Shown: in pieces, positions 1-8,600 of the stretch
Layout of the letters: each line of letters begins with the position of its first letter
Position numbering within the stretch: the stretch's first letter is position 1
Assembly: GCA_015487695.1 (NCBI GenBank)
Contig: WFPF01000011.1
Coordinates: forward strand, 1-40,866
DNA from: Chitinophagales bacterium
Lineage (GTDB): Bacteria > Bacteroidota > Bacteroidia > Chitinophagales > S012-47
DNA length: 40,866 nt
Direction: 5' to 3'
Translations under genes and position numbers: made by a program
The notes under the pieces: generated by a model
Told to the model about the DNA's origin: nothing
Databases searched by the model: none
The model's input: only the letters and a program-made list of their open reading frames with translations

Positions 1-1178
1 AGGCGATACATTTGCTTAAACAAGGTGGGTTTCGCCAGTTTGTAGCCAACTACAAAAAGGATGCACGCCAGCACGGCCAGAGGGATCATGTTTAGGACGA
101 AGGGAATAAGCGCAACACATATCAGCAGGAGGAAGCCATGCATAATGGCCGACAATTTGGTTCTTCCACCCGACTGAACATTAGCAGAACTTCGTACAAT
201 AACCTGTGTCAGGGGCAGTCCGCCAATCAATCCGGAAATCATGTTGCCCGTACCTTGCGCAAAAAGTTCACGGTTGGTATTGGTAATTCGTTTGTAGGGG
301 TCGAGTTTATCTGTGGCTTCCACGCTGAGCAGGGTCTCAAGGCTGGCCACCACAGCCAGGGTGAGCGCTACCACCCACACTTCGGCATTGCCAATTTGAG
401 TAAAGTCAGGGAGGGTAAATTGATTTATAAATCCTGAAAAGCTGCCGGCCACCGGAACACTTACAAGGTGCCCCGCCTCGATGGCAAATTCGGGAAAAAG
501 AGATTTGGCCATGATTTGATAAATTATTCCGAAGGCCACAGCTACGAGGGGACCCTGAACCAGTCTGAAGAATTTGTGTTTCTTCATGAAATAGACATCC
601 CAACTGATAAGAATGAAAAGAGAGACGATACTCACGATGATTGCCCCCGGTGAGAGATAAGACCACATATTGCTCAGCTCCGAGAAGGTGTTTTCTCCAT
701 CCATCTGCCAGAAAGAGAGATCCCCTTCATAATCCCCGTCATAGCCGAAGGCATGGGGAATTTGCTTCAGAAAAATGATAATTCCTATACCGGTCAACAT
801 TCCTTTGATGACCGAGGACGGGAAATAATATCCAATAACCCCTCCTTTCAGAAGCCCCATAACAATTTGGAATACACCGGCCAGCACTACCGCCAGCAGG
901 AAGGTTTCAAATGCGCCCAATGACTGTATTGCATTCAGTACAATAACCGCCAGACCGGCTGCCGGTCCGCTCACACCGAGAGAGGAGTTGCTCAATGCGC
1001 CCACCACAATGCCACCTACAATGCCTGCTATCAAACCCGAGAACAACGGGGCTCCACTTGCCAGGGCAATGCCCAGACAGAGTGGCACGGCCACGAAGAA
1101 AACCACGATACTGGCAGGCAGATCATGTCGAAGAGATGAAAATATAGAGCTGCTTTTACCGGGATTATCCTGCTTCAT
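1..1178 (-). CDS. SulP family inorganic anion transporter (3' end outside window)
   Basis: This is the N-terminal ~392 residues of a SulP (SLC26-type) anion transporter; the gene runs off the left edge and has no stop here. The product starts MKQDNPGKSS and then shows the conserved SulP N-terminal core: a first membrane segment with VAVPLCLGIALASGAP, then SNSSLGVSGPAAGLAVIV, and later the GGLPLTQVIVRSSANVQSG stretch typical of the family. Several further hydrophobic segments follow. A C-terminal STAS domain would lie beyond the edge and cannot be checked. SulP proteins carry sulfate, bicarbonate or other anions across the inner membrane, and the substrate cannot be told here. The gene follows a regulator/kinase pair on the same strand. 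Four 11-bp direct repeats lie in the 94-bp gap ahead of it, so control by that pair is likely. Confidence 0.93.
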   Translation of the reverse strand, partial: MKQDNPGKSSSIFSSLRHDLPASIVVFFVAVPLCLGIALASGAPLFSGLIAGIVGGIVVGALSNSSLGVSGPAAGLAVIVLNAIQSLGAFETFLLAVVLAGVFQIVMGLLKGGVIGYYFPSSVIKGMLTGIGIIIFLKQIPHAFGYDGDYEGDLSFWQMDGENTFSELSNMWSYLSPGAIIVSIVSLFILISWDVYFMKKHKFFRLVQGPLVAVAFGIIYQIMAKSLFPEFAIEAGHLVSVPVAGSFSGFINQFTLPDFTQIGNAEVWVVALTLAVVASLETLLSVEATDKLDPYKRITNTNRELFAQGTGNMISGLIGGLPLTQVIVRSSANVQSGGRTKLSAIMHGFLLLICVALIPFVLNMIPLAVLACILFVVGYKLAKPTLFKQMYR

Positions 1179-1220
1179 TTTTGGTCACTTTTTAATTGAC
1201 CGCAATGATAGCATCGTGAA

Positions 1221-1264
1221 ATTAGAAGCAGATTAAAAGCAAATTAAAATGAGATTAGAAGCCC
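1221..1264 (-). promoter_or_regulatory. Four tandem 11-bp repeats, probable response-regulator operator for sulP
   Basis: Four abutting 11-bp units begin at 1221, 1232, 1243 and 1254. On the plus strand they read ATTAGAAGCAG, ATTAAAAGCAA, ATTAAAATGAG and ATTAGAAGCCC. On the coding (minus) strand the core is TTYTAAT. One helical turn per repeat is the usual target of OmpR/PhoB-type winged-helix dimers. The array starts 42 nt upstream of the sulP start codon. A -7-like TATCATTG (1203-1210, minus; one mismatch to TAnnTTTG) lies 10 nt nearer the gene. The assignment to the adjacent regulator is an inference. Confidence 0.6.
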
Positions 1265-1272
1265 TGTAATAG

Positions 1273-2619
1273 CTAGATCAATGGCAGGAAAATCATAACT
1301 CGCGTTCCCTTTCCCGGCTCTGATTGTATCTCAAGTGTCCCTTTGTGCAGTTCGATGATTTTTACGCTGAGGGAAAGGCCAATGCCCGATCCTTTGATGC
1401 CCATCGCATTGCTTCCCCTGAAGAAGGGAGTGCTGACTTTTGCCATATCTTCTTTCAAGATACCAAACCCCCGGTCGATGATTGTGATGTTCACACCACT
1501 TCCGGAGCTATGCATCCTGACCTCAACAGGTTGATTGTCCGAGAACTTGCAGGCATTGTCAACAATATTGCTGAAAGCGGCCAGGAGCAGGCTGCGGTTT
1601 CCCTTCACCGGCAAGGGCTTATCCGCTTCATCGCAGTTCAGCTTGATCTGGTGGTCGGGATTTTGAAATGCATAACTATCCATGACTTCAGGTATAAACT
1701 TCCTCATGTCCAGCATTTCAAAGGAAATCTGTTCATCGGCTACCTGCACGCGTGAAAGCTGGAGCAGGTTGCTCACGGTTTGATTAAGTATCTCGGCTTC
1801 GTACAAAATGGCCTTCAATGCATCTTTGTATTCCCTATCGTTTCTTTTCCGGTTCAGGGCAACCTCCGCCTCGCCCAAAATAGCTGTGAGCGGGTTACGT
1901 ATCTCGTGCGATGCATTCCGGATGAAGGCTTTCTGCGCTTCAAAGGAAGTCTCCAGGCGATCGAGCAATTGATTGAAAGCTATGGCCATCCGGCCTATTT
2001 CATCGTTCGGGTTCAGCACTTCCAGGCGTTGGTGGAGATTCGAAGCGCTGATGCTGTTGGCTCTTTCGATCTTTCTTAAAATCGGCATTAATGTCTGGCG
2101 CGTCACAAAATAACTGCTTACGAAGATCAAAGGAATACCAAAAAGCAGAAGAGACAGGATGATCTTTCTGAGATCCGTCAGATAGCGCTGGCCGGTCTCG
2201 TCTCTTGCCGTTACAATGATCAGATAGTCTTTTCCTTTCACCCGGAAAACACGGCTTACGCCCCGTTTATCCCCCCATTTGAATTCGAGACTTTCCTCTT
2301 CAAGAAGGCGTTTTCTCAGACCGGCCGGGTATTCGTAGCTGAATTTCTCCGCTTCGTTTCCTCCCAGCTCGAGCACTTCTTCGGTCTCTTCGGGAAGGGT
2401 ATGCAGAAACTGTTTCCTTATTTTTTCAAATTCCTCATCGGTAAAAGACTCCTTCTCAAGAAATATTTTCTCGGTGATTTCGACCCGTTCTTTCAGGTGG
2501 TTCAGAAAATCCCGATTACGGTGAACAGAAGAGTAATAGTAGACAAAGGCTCCGAAAAGAATAAACAATCCGCTGGCAATGAAAGAGAATACAAGAGAAA
2601 GACGTGTACGGATGAGCAT
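1273..2619 (-). CDS. Two-component sensor histidine kinase (HAMP, HisKA, HATPase_c)
   Basis: A 448-residue membrane sensor kinase. It has an N-terminal membrane segment (about residues 8-28), a periplasmic sensor region, a second membrane segment around residues 150-168, then a HAMP linker. The phosphoacceptor H-box is ASHEIRNPLTA with His238. The ATPase domain shows an N-box (NIVDNACKFS), a G1 box (DRGFGI) and a G2 box (GSGIGLSLS). It autophosphorylates on His238 and passes phosphate to its partner regulator. The start codon lies 3 bp after the stop of the regulator gene, so the two are co-transcribed. The sensed signal is unknown. The neighbours (metal efflux genes upstream, SulP downstream) suggest a metal or anion stress. 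The domain order matches the CusS/ArlS-like class of kinases. Confidence 0.95.
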   Translation of the reverse strand: MLIRTRLSLVFSFIASGLFILFGAFVYYYSSVHRNRDFLNHLKERVEITEKIFLEKESFTDEEFEKIRKQFLHTLPEETEEVLELGGNEAEKFSYEYPAGLRKRLLEEESLEFKWGDKRGVSRVFRVKGKDYLIIVTARDETGQRYLTDLRKIILSLLLFGIPLIFVSSYFVTRQTLMPILRKIERANSISASNLHQRLEVLNPNDEIGRMAIAFNQLLDRLETSFEAQKAFIRNASHEIRNPLTAILGEAEVALNRKRNDREYKDALKAILYEAEILNQTVSNLLQLSRVQVADEQISFEMLDMRKFIPEVMDSYAFQNPDHQIKLNCDEADKPLPVKGNRSLLLAAFSNIVDNACKFSDNQPVEVRMHSSGSGVNITIIDRGFGILKEDMAKVSTPFFRGSNAMGIKGSGIGLSLSVKIIELHKGTLEIQSEPGKGTRVMIFLPLI

Positions 2620-2622
2620 GAT

Positions 2623-3303
2623 CTATTCTTTAATGATGTATCCCATGCCTATGACCGTCCTGATGATCTTTTCTTCATGATCCCGGTCAATTTTTTTCCT
2701 CAGATAATTGATGTAAACGTCTATGACATTGGTTCCCATGTCAAAGTCAATTCCCCATACCTGTTCCAATATCTGGGTTCGGCTTACCACCCGGTTTTTG
2801 TTTCGGAGTAAAAACTCCAAAAGGCGGAACTCTCTGGCTGTGAGCCGGATTTCGACTCCTGCTCTGCGCACTTCCCTCAACTGAAGGTCCATTTCGAGGT
2901 CAAGCACTGTAAGGCGTTCGGTCTCAGGCTTTGAAATGCTTTTTGTCCTTCGGCTCAGTGCATGTATGCGCGCCAGCAGCTCTTTAAATTTAAACGGTTT
3001 GCTCAGATAGTCGTCAGCGCCTGTTTCCAATCCCAGCACAATATCATCGGTAGCTCCGAGGGCTGTCAGCATAAGTATGGGCACCCCGAGTTTGTATTGA
3101 TTTTTCAGTACATCACACAATTCAATGCCGCTCATTCCCGGCATTACCACATCAAGGATAATCAAATCGAAATCCTCCTGTATGGCCAGCCTCAGGCCCT
3201 CTTTGCCATCAAATGCCTGAATCACCTGATGGCCTTCTTCCTCCAGGCCTCGTTTAATAAAGGAAGAGACCCTCACTTCGTCTTCAACAAGCAGTAGCTT
3301 CAT
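2623..3303 (-). CDS. OmpR/PhoB-family response regulator
   Basis: A 226-residue DNA-binding response regulator. The receiver domain (about 1-115) has the acidic pair E7/D8, phosphoacceptor Asp51 in LIILDVVMPGMSG, a conserved Thr in MLTALGA and Lys in YLSKPF. The winged-helix output domain (about 130-226) includes LTAREFRLLEFLLRNKNRVV and ends in GMGYIIKE. I chose the ATG giving MKLLLVEDE because the receiver fold begins exactly there; the frame stays open further upstream, but that extension has no family similarity. A GGAAGG stretch precedes this ATG. It is co-transcribed with the kinase 3 bp downstream. Its likely targets are the four 11-bp repeats at 1221-1264 ahead of sulP. The gap upstream (3304-3416) shows no similar repeats. 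Confidence 0.95.
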   Translation of the reverse strand: MKLLLVEDEVRVSSFIKRGLEEEGHQVIQAFDGKEGLRLAIQEDFDLIILDVVMPGMSGIELCDVLKNQYKLGVPILMLTALGATDDIVLGLETGADDYLSKPFKFKELLARIHALSRRTKSISKPETERLTVLDLEMDLQLREVRRAGVEIRLTAREFRLLEFLLRNKNRVVSRTQILEQVWGIDFDMGTNVIDVYINYLRKKIDRDHEEKIIRTVIGMGYIIKE

Positions 3304-3416
3304 AATTCTTCCTTCCGGCTTCAGCAGTTTGCAGTGTGATGCTGTATTCGCAAATTGATTTTTACCTCTTCTCCTGCCAACTAGCTCAACGCAAGCGGCA
3401 GGGTCTTTGGCTAAAA

Positions 3417-3812
3417 TTACAATTCCCGGCTCATATTTTTCATGCAATGCACCGATTTATCGGGCACATAGCGGAAGCTGAGATAACGGTTGACACTGTT
3501 TTTGTAGTTGCGGAAGTCATCACCGTATATCGTTTCGAGATAGCGTTCCTGTTCCAAAATGAGTCGGTGGTTGACTACAATGAGCAGCAAATAGAGGCCG
3601 AAAAGGACCAGAGAAGGAAATATCAGGAGATAGACCAGAATCACAAGATAATAGAACATAAAATTGGGATTCCTGCTAATGCCATATAGTCGGCACATTA
3701 ATCCGTTGAGCTGCAATGATTTGTTTTTATTCCGTGGCCAATGAAGCCAGGCAATAAAAAAGATCAATGCCATAAAAAGAAGAATAAAGAACCAATGGGA
3801 AAATTCGTACAT
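3417..3812 (-). CDS. Short ICMT/PEMT-like membrane methyltransferase family protein
   Basis: A 131-residue integral membrane protein with about three or four hydrophobic segments. Its C-terminal half has the pattern of the isoprenylcysteine carboxyl methyltransferase / phospholipid methyltransferase superfamily: GISRNPNFMFYYLV (the SAM-site RNP motif), then a long hydrophobic segment, then LEQERYLETIYGDDFRNYK, with the family's paired acidic residues and YGxxFxxY. It is shorter than typical family members (about 190-280), mainly at the N terminus. The ATG at 3812 is preferred. A GTG at 3863, preceded by a GGAGG, would add 17 residues. It lies at the end of the metal-efflux operon. The substrate is unknown; a methylated lipid or thiol acceptor is only a guess. 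Confidence 0.7.
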   Translation of the reverse strand: MYEFSHWFFILLFMALIFFIAWLHWPRNKNKSLQLNGLMCRLYGISRNPNFMFYYLVILVYLLIFPSLVLFGLYLLLIVVNHRLILEQERYLETIYGDDFRNYKNSVNRYLSFRYVPDKSVHCMKNMSREL

Positions 3813-3886
3813 AGCCGGGTGTTTGGTGTAAAAAGAAAGCTCCGGAGGAAGGAAGCACTGCACCCCGCCTCCGGAACTGCTATTTC

Positions 3887-4399
3887 CTAATCATCATCAT
3901 CGTCATCATCTTTATGCCTGACTCCCTCCTGCTGCGTGTCAAGCTGAATGATGCCGGAACCCTGACGAATTTCAGAATGGCGAATTTCACCGCCACTGCT
4001 TCCCGTTTGTTTGGCTGCATAAATATCAACTGCTGCCGCTATGAAGATTGCAATGAAGAGATAACGGACATAAGGTGATCTCCGGTAATGAAGAATCAAA
4101 GTAAGCAGAGCCAGTGCACCCAGAATCAGCGTTGTTATATGAAAAAACTCTGCAAACTCCTCATGCGTATGTATGAGGGTTTCGCTTATTCCAGCCAGAT
4201 GCTCAACGACTTCTTCGGCCTGCTCGCCCGTCAGGTAGGACGCGATAGATGACAAGGCACTAAACACATATAAGCCCAGCGCGGTAACCTTGACTGATGT
4301 GTTTTTGAATATAAATCCCGCAATCAAAACCAGCGTGGCAAGTATTACTCCGACAATAGGAAAATGATTGACTAACAAGTGAAGATGTGCTCCGTTCAT
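3887..4399 (-). CDS. Small membrane protein (DUF2231-like) with poly-Asp C-terminal tail
   Basis: A 170-residue protein with about four hydrophobic segments. The N terminus MNGAHLHLLVNHFPIVG carries the His-rich HLxxNHFP motif seen in DUF2231-type membrane proteins. It also has a conserved-looking loop LTGEQAEEVVEHLAG and a charged HTHEEFAE. The C terminus becomes hydrophilic and ends in HKDDDDDDD, seven Asp in a row encoded by a GAT/GAC run. Such an acidic tail could bind divalent metal, and the clustered His residues could add ligands. It lies 49 bp after the CzcB-like gene in the same orientation, so a role with the pump (metal sensing, storage or delivery) is plausible but unproven. The family assignment rests on the motif only. 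Confidence 0.75.
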   Translation of the reverse strand: MNGAHLHLLVNHFPIVGVILATLVLIAGFIFKNTSVKVTALGLYVFSALSSIASYLTGEQAEEVVEHLAGISETLIHTHEEFAEFFHITTLILGALALLTLILHYRRSPYVRYLFIAIFIAAAVDIYAAKQTGSSGGEIRHSEIRQGSGIIQLDTQQEGVRHKDDDDDDD

Positions 4400-4448
4400 G
4401 ATTTATTTGTTTTAGGGGAATAAATGCTTCTTTTTACTTTTTCTCTTT

Positions 4449-5612
4449 TTATTCGCTGATAATGTTAAATGCCCCGGTCAGTAAAAAACGGGTATTCTCA
4501 TTAAATTCTCCGGCATTCAGTATCTCGAAATAGTCATCGCCCGATGCTCCGGTTATTACTTCTCTTTTCTCGTATATCAGTTCCGAATCCGTGCTGTCGC
4601 TCAGCACAAGGACATATTTTTTTCCATCGCTTTCTACGACTGCCTCATGAGGCAGGGCAAGCCCGTCATGCGAGCGGATAAAAATCTCTGCTTCCACATA
4701 CATTCCGGGTACAAACAAAGAAGGATTGCTTCCTTCGGCAAGGTGAGCATGAATATTGAACGTCCGTTCGGCCCGGTCAATGGAAGGATTGACAAGGTGC
4801 ACACGGGCATGGTAATTCGAAGAAGGGTTATTTTGAACCCGGAAACTGATCTCCTGACCCTTCCGGATCTCTCCCAGGTTCTTTTCAAAAACACTCAGTT
4901 CGAGATGCAAATGATCCGTATTTGTAATATTCATGGCCACATCAGACGGATCGACAAACAATCCCTTGCTCAGGTGGATCTCAGTCACATAGCCGCTGAT
5001 GGGCGACATTACCGGGATAATGCTCCGTATGTTATTTTCATTCAATCCGGAGGGATCAATATTCATAAGTTGCAGCTTCTTTCGAAGTGATTCAACACGC
5101 ACTTTCGTGGCCTGGTATTCTGCCTGCGCCTTCAGGTATTTTTTTTCAGAACTGACACCTTCGCTTGCCAGGCTTTTTTGTCTTTCATAATCGGAGCGGA
5201 GATAGCCCAGACGACTTTTGGCTTCGAGAAAGTCGCGCTGAACTTCAATATAGTCAGGATTCTCAAGGGTAAAGAGGACTTGTCCTTTTTTAATCTTATC
5301 GCCCGGCAGCAAAGTGATGTCTTTGACATATCCACCAAAATAGGTACCGATGGATGCTTTGTTTTCAGGTGGCACTTCAATCATGCCGTTGCTTTTGACC
5401 GACTGGCTGAAATTTCTCTTACTCAGCGTTCCCATCTTCATGCCTGAGGCACTGAATTGTGACGGGGTAATTACGTACACATTGTTTTCGGCTTCCTCAA
5501 GTGTACCGGTTTCGCCCATTGCACTGCTCTCTCCCAGTGAGGAACAGGATAACATGGCACTGCTGCCGGCAAGGACCAGAAAGAAAAGGATTAAGATCTT
5601 TTTATTTTTCAT
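4449..5612 (-). CDS. RND efflux periplasmic adaptor, CzcB/CusB-like lipoprotein
   Basis: A 387-residue membrane-fusion (adaptor) subunit of a tripartite heavy-metal efflux pump. A lipoprotein signal with lipobox AMLSC (Cys23) anchors it to a membrane. The order of regions is usual for the family: first lipoyl half with GYVKDITLLPGDKIKKGQV (about 94-113), an alpha-helical hairpin rich in E/K/R (about 119-182), second lipoyl half IIPVMSPISGYVTEIHLSKG (about 198-217), then a beta-barrel and a membrane-proximal domain up to the end. It bridges the inner-membrane pump and the outer-membrane factor. The gene begins 10 bp after the pump gene and is surely in the same operon. No N-terminal His-rich metal-binding extension is seen. 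Confidence 0.93.
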   Translation of the reverse strand: MKNKKILILFFLVLAGSSAMLSCSSLGESSAMGETGTLEEAENNVYVITPSQFSASGMKMGTLSKRNFSQSVKSNGMIEVPPENKASIGTYFGGYVKDITLLPGDKIKKGQVLFTLENPDYIEVQRDFLEAKSRLGYLRSDYERQKSLASEGVSSEKKYLKAQAEYQATKVRVESLRKKLQLMNIDPSGLNENNIRSIIPVMSPISGYVTEIHLSKGLFVDPSDVAMNITNTDHLHLELSVFEKNLGEIRKGQEISFRVQNNPSSNYHARVHLVNPSIDRAERTFNIHAHLAEGSNPSLFVPGMYVEAEIFIRSHDGLALPHEAVVESDGKKYVLVLSDSTDSELIYEKREVITGASGDDYFEILNAGEFNENTRFLLTGAFNIISE

Positions 5613-5622
5613 ATTCAGGCAT

Positions 5623-8600
5623 TTATTTCGTTAGGTAATTGATCTCAAGTATGCTCTCATTATACTTCCGGAGCGCATTGAGATAGTTCAGTTCTATCGC
5701 CATGGAATGATCGATCAGTTGCACATACTGAAGGAAATCAATCTCCCCCATTTCATATGCTTTAAGGGCATGTTTTACCATTTCCCCGGCAAGAGTCTTT
5801 CCGGTTTCGTCATAGTAATCGAGCATCTTCTGATATTGGCTGGCCTGGCTTTGCAGCCTCTCAAACCTTGTTTTCAGAGCAATGCGATACTCTTCTGATT
5901 CGGCATCGCGAATCATAATTCCCGTTTTTGAGGCTTCTATTCTTGATTTTTGCGAGCCAAACCAAAGCGGAAGGCTCACACCGGCTTCTACCCCGCCATA
6001 GGCTCCGGGCAGACTGCCCGGATTAAATCCTTTAAAAAGCGAGACACGCAAATCGGGAAGCAGGCGCTGCTTTTCATATTGCAGTTTTCTTTGCGACCAC
6101 TCCCTGGCATGTTCACGCATGCGGATACCGGGATGGCTCTCCAGGTCCCCTGCCTTCATGGAGAGCGGGCCGAAGGCTTCGGACGGAACAGAATAAAAAG
6201 TATCCGATTGCAGGTATTGGTTTAATCGCATTTCGGCCATGCGAATGCGTTCAAAGCTCTGGCTCAGTCTGACTTCGCTTTCCTGTTTTTTGCTTTCGGC
6301 TGTTGCCTTTTCGAGGTAATTAAATTCCCCCGCCTCAAAACGTTTGCCGGCTGCAGATGCAAAATCGCTGTAAAGGCTGTCAAGAAATTGCAGCTTCTGC
6401 GACACCTCTTTCCAGTACACCGCCTCATTCCATGCCAGGGCCACATTTCTGATGAGCTCTATCCGGTGGATCTGATATCGGTCTTCCGACAAATCTTCCC
6501 GGCTTTCGTAAATCTTCTTCCTTGCCGAATAAATGGTTGGAAACTCAAAGGATTGGCTCAGGCCCCAGACATTGAGGGGCTGATTCTCGGGGCTCAGGTT
6601 GTTCTGGTCAAAACTGTAGTAAAATTCAGTCTTTCCGGGATCAAATGCACTGCCTTTCAGTTGGCGGCTCTCCGATACTTGCAGTTCCGCTGCTTCCAGT
6701 CCCTTGTTATTTCTCAAAGCGATGGAGATGGCTTCCTCCTGTGTGATCAGCGTCTGTGCCTCTGTACGCAAAGGCAGCAGTACGGCTGTGATAATCATCA
6801 AAAGAGCCAGTGGGTTCTTTATTCTCCTCCTTCTCATTGACTGCCGTTCAAACATGGCATAGAGCACAGGAAGTACAATGAGTGTCAGGGCCGTTGCCGA
6901 AATCAGTCCGCCTATGACTACCGTGGCAAGCGGTCGCTGCACTTCTGCACCTGCCGATGTAGAAATGGCCATGGGAAGGAATCCCAGAGCAGCAGCCGTT
7001 GCTGTAAGCAGGACGGGCCGCAGCCTTTTTCGAGTACCTACCAGGATGCGTTTATGAATGTCTTTTATTCCATTTGCTTTCAATTCTTTGAATTCCTCAA
7101 TCAGAACGATTCCGTTCAATACGGCAATACCAAACAAAGCGATAAACCCGACCCCGGCAGAAATGCTGAACGGCAGTCCCCGCATGTAGAGGAGCAAAAC
7201 ACCTCCCACTGCCGAGAGGGGAATGGCACTGTAAATCATAAGCGCTTCTTTGACAGAGTTGAAAGCAAAATAGAGCAGTACAAAAATGAGCAGGAGTGCA
7301 ATCGGAACGGCCAGCATCAGCCGGGCTCTGGCGGTTCTCAGATTCTCAAACTGCCCGCCATAGCGAACGGTATAACCCGGGGGCAGCTTGACCTTTTTAG
7401 AAATAATGGCCTTCACATCTTTCACTACCGATTCCAAATCCCTGTTGCGTACATTCACGCCTACCACAATGCGTCTTCTTGTATCTTCTCTCGAAATCTT
7501 TGCCGGCCCTTTGGTATAGCGAATGCTTGCAAATTCGCTTAAAGGCAGCGAGCGGCCGTCTTCGAGGGCAATAGAGCCCTTCTCAATATCTTCGATACCG
7601 CTGCGGTGCGCCTCGTCAAAGCGGAGTACCAGGTCGAACTGTTTTTCGCCTTCAAACATGGTTCCGGCAGCCAATCCCGCAAATCCCATGGTGATGACCT
7701 GATTCAGGTCTTCTACGTTAAGGCCGTATTTGGCGATTTTCTGTCGATCATATTTTACCGTCATTTGCGGCAAGCCAGCTACCTTCTCCACGCTGATATC
7801 GGCAGCGCCTTCCACATTGCGAATGGCTTTCCCAATCTCAAGGGCTTTGCTGTAAAGTATATCGAGGTCCTCTCCGAAGATCTTAATCGCCAAGTCCGCC
7901 CTCACACCCGTTATCAGTTCGTTGAACCTCATTTCAATGGGCTGGGTAAACTCAAATTCCACTCCGGGAATTTCAGCCGTCAGGGCTTCCTTGAATCGGT
8001 CGGCCAGCTCATCTTTGCTGTGGACCGTCACCCACTCGCGTCTGGGTTTTAGTTTGATGATTACATCACTTTCTTCCATTGACATCGGGTCGGTGGGTAC
8101 TTCGGCAGCACCAATGCGGCTCACCACCTGTTCCACTTCGGGGAAGCGCAGAAGTATTTTTTCGATGCGTGTGGTCGCTTTTACCGTATTGCTGAGCGAA
8201 GTCCCGGTTTTCAATACGGGTTGTATCACGAAGTCGCCTTCATCCAGGGTAGGTACAAACTCACCTCCCATTCGGGTGAAGAGATAAAAAACGGAGATAA
8301 GCAGAATGAGGGCCAGAGAAAGCACCAGCTCTTTTCTTCTCAGTGCCCAGGCAATGGTCGGCTGATAACGGTCTTCAAGAAAGGAAATCAGACGTTTCGA
8401 GAAGTTTTTACCCTCTTTTTTCGATGGCTTGATAAAAAGCGAAGCCATTACCGGCACGTAGGTAAAGCAAAGCAACATGGCACCCAGCAATGCAAAGGTG
8501 AAGACCAATGCCATGGGGCGGAACATCTTTCCTTCCACACCAACCAGAGAAAGGATGGGAATGAAAACAATGATGATAATGAGCTGACCGAAAACAGCCG

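Noticed and set aside
3373-3402. CCTGCC/GGCAGG inverted repeat between the ICMT-like gene and the second regulator gene
   Set aside because: A 6-bp stem with an 18-nt loop and no T-run is too weak to call a terminator.
3304-3447. N-terminal extension of the second response regulator
   Set aside because: The open frame continues 48 codons upstream, but the receiver domain starts at the ATG at 3303 and the extra residues have no family match.
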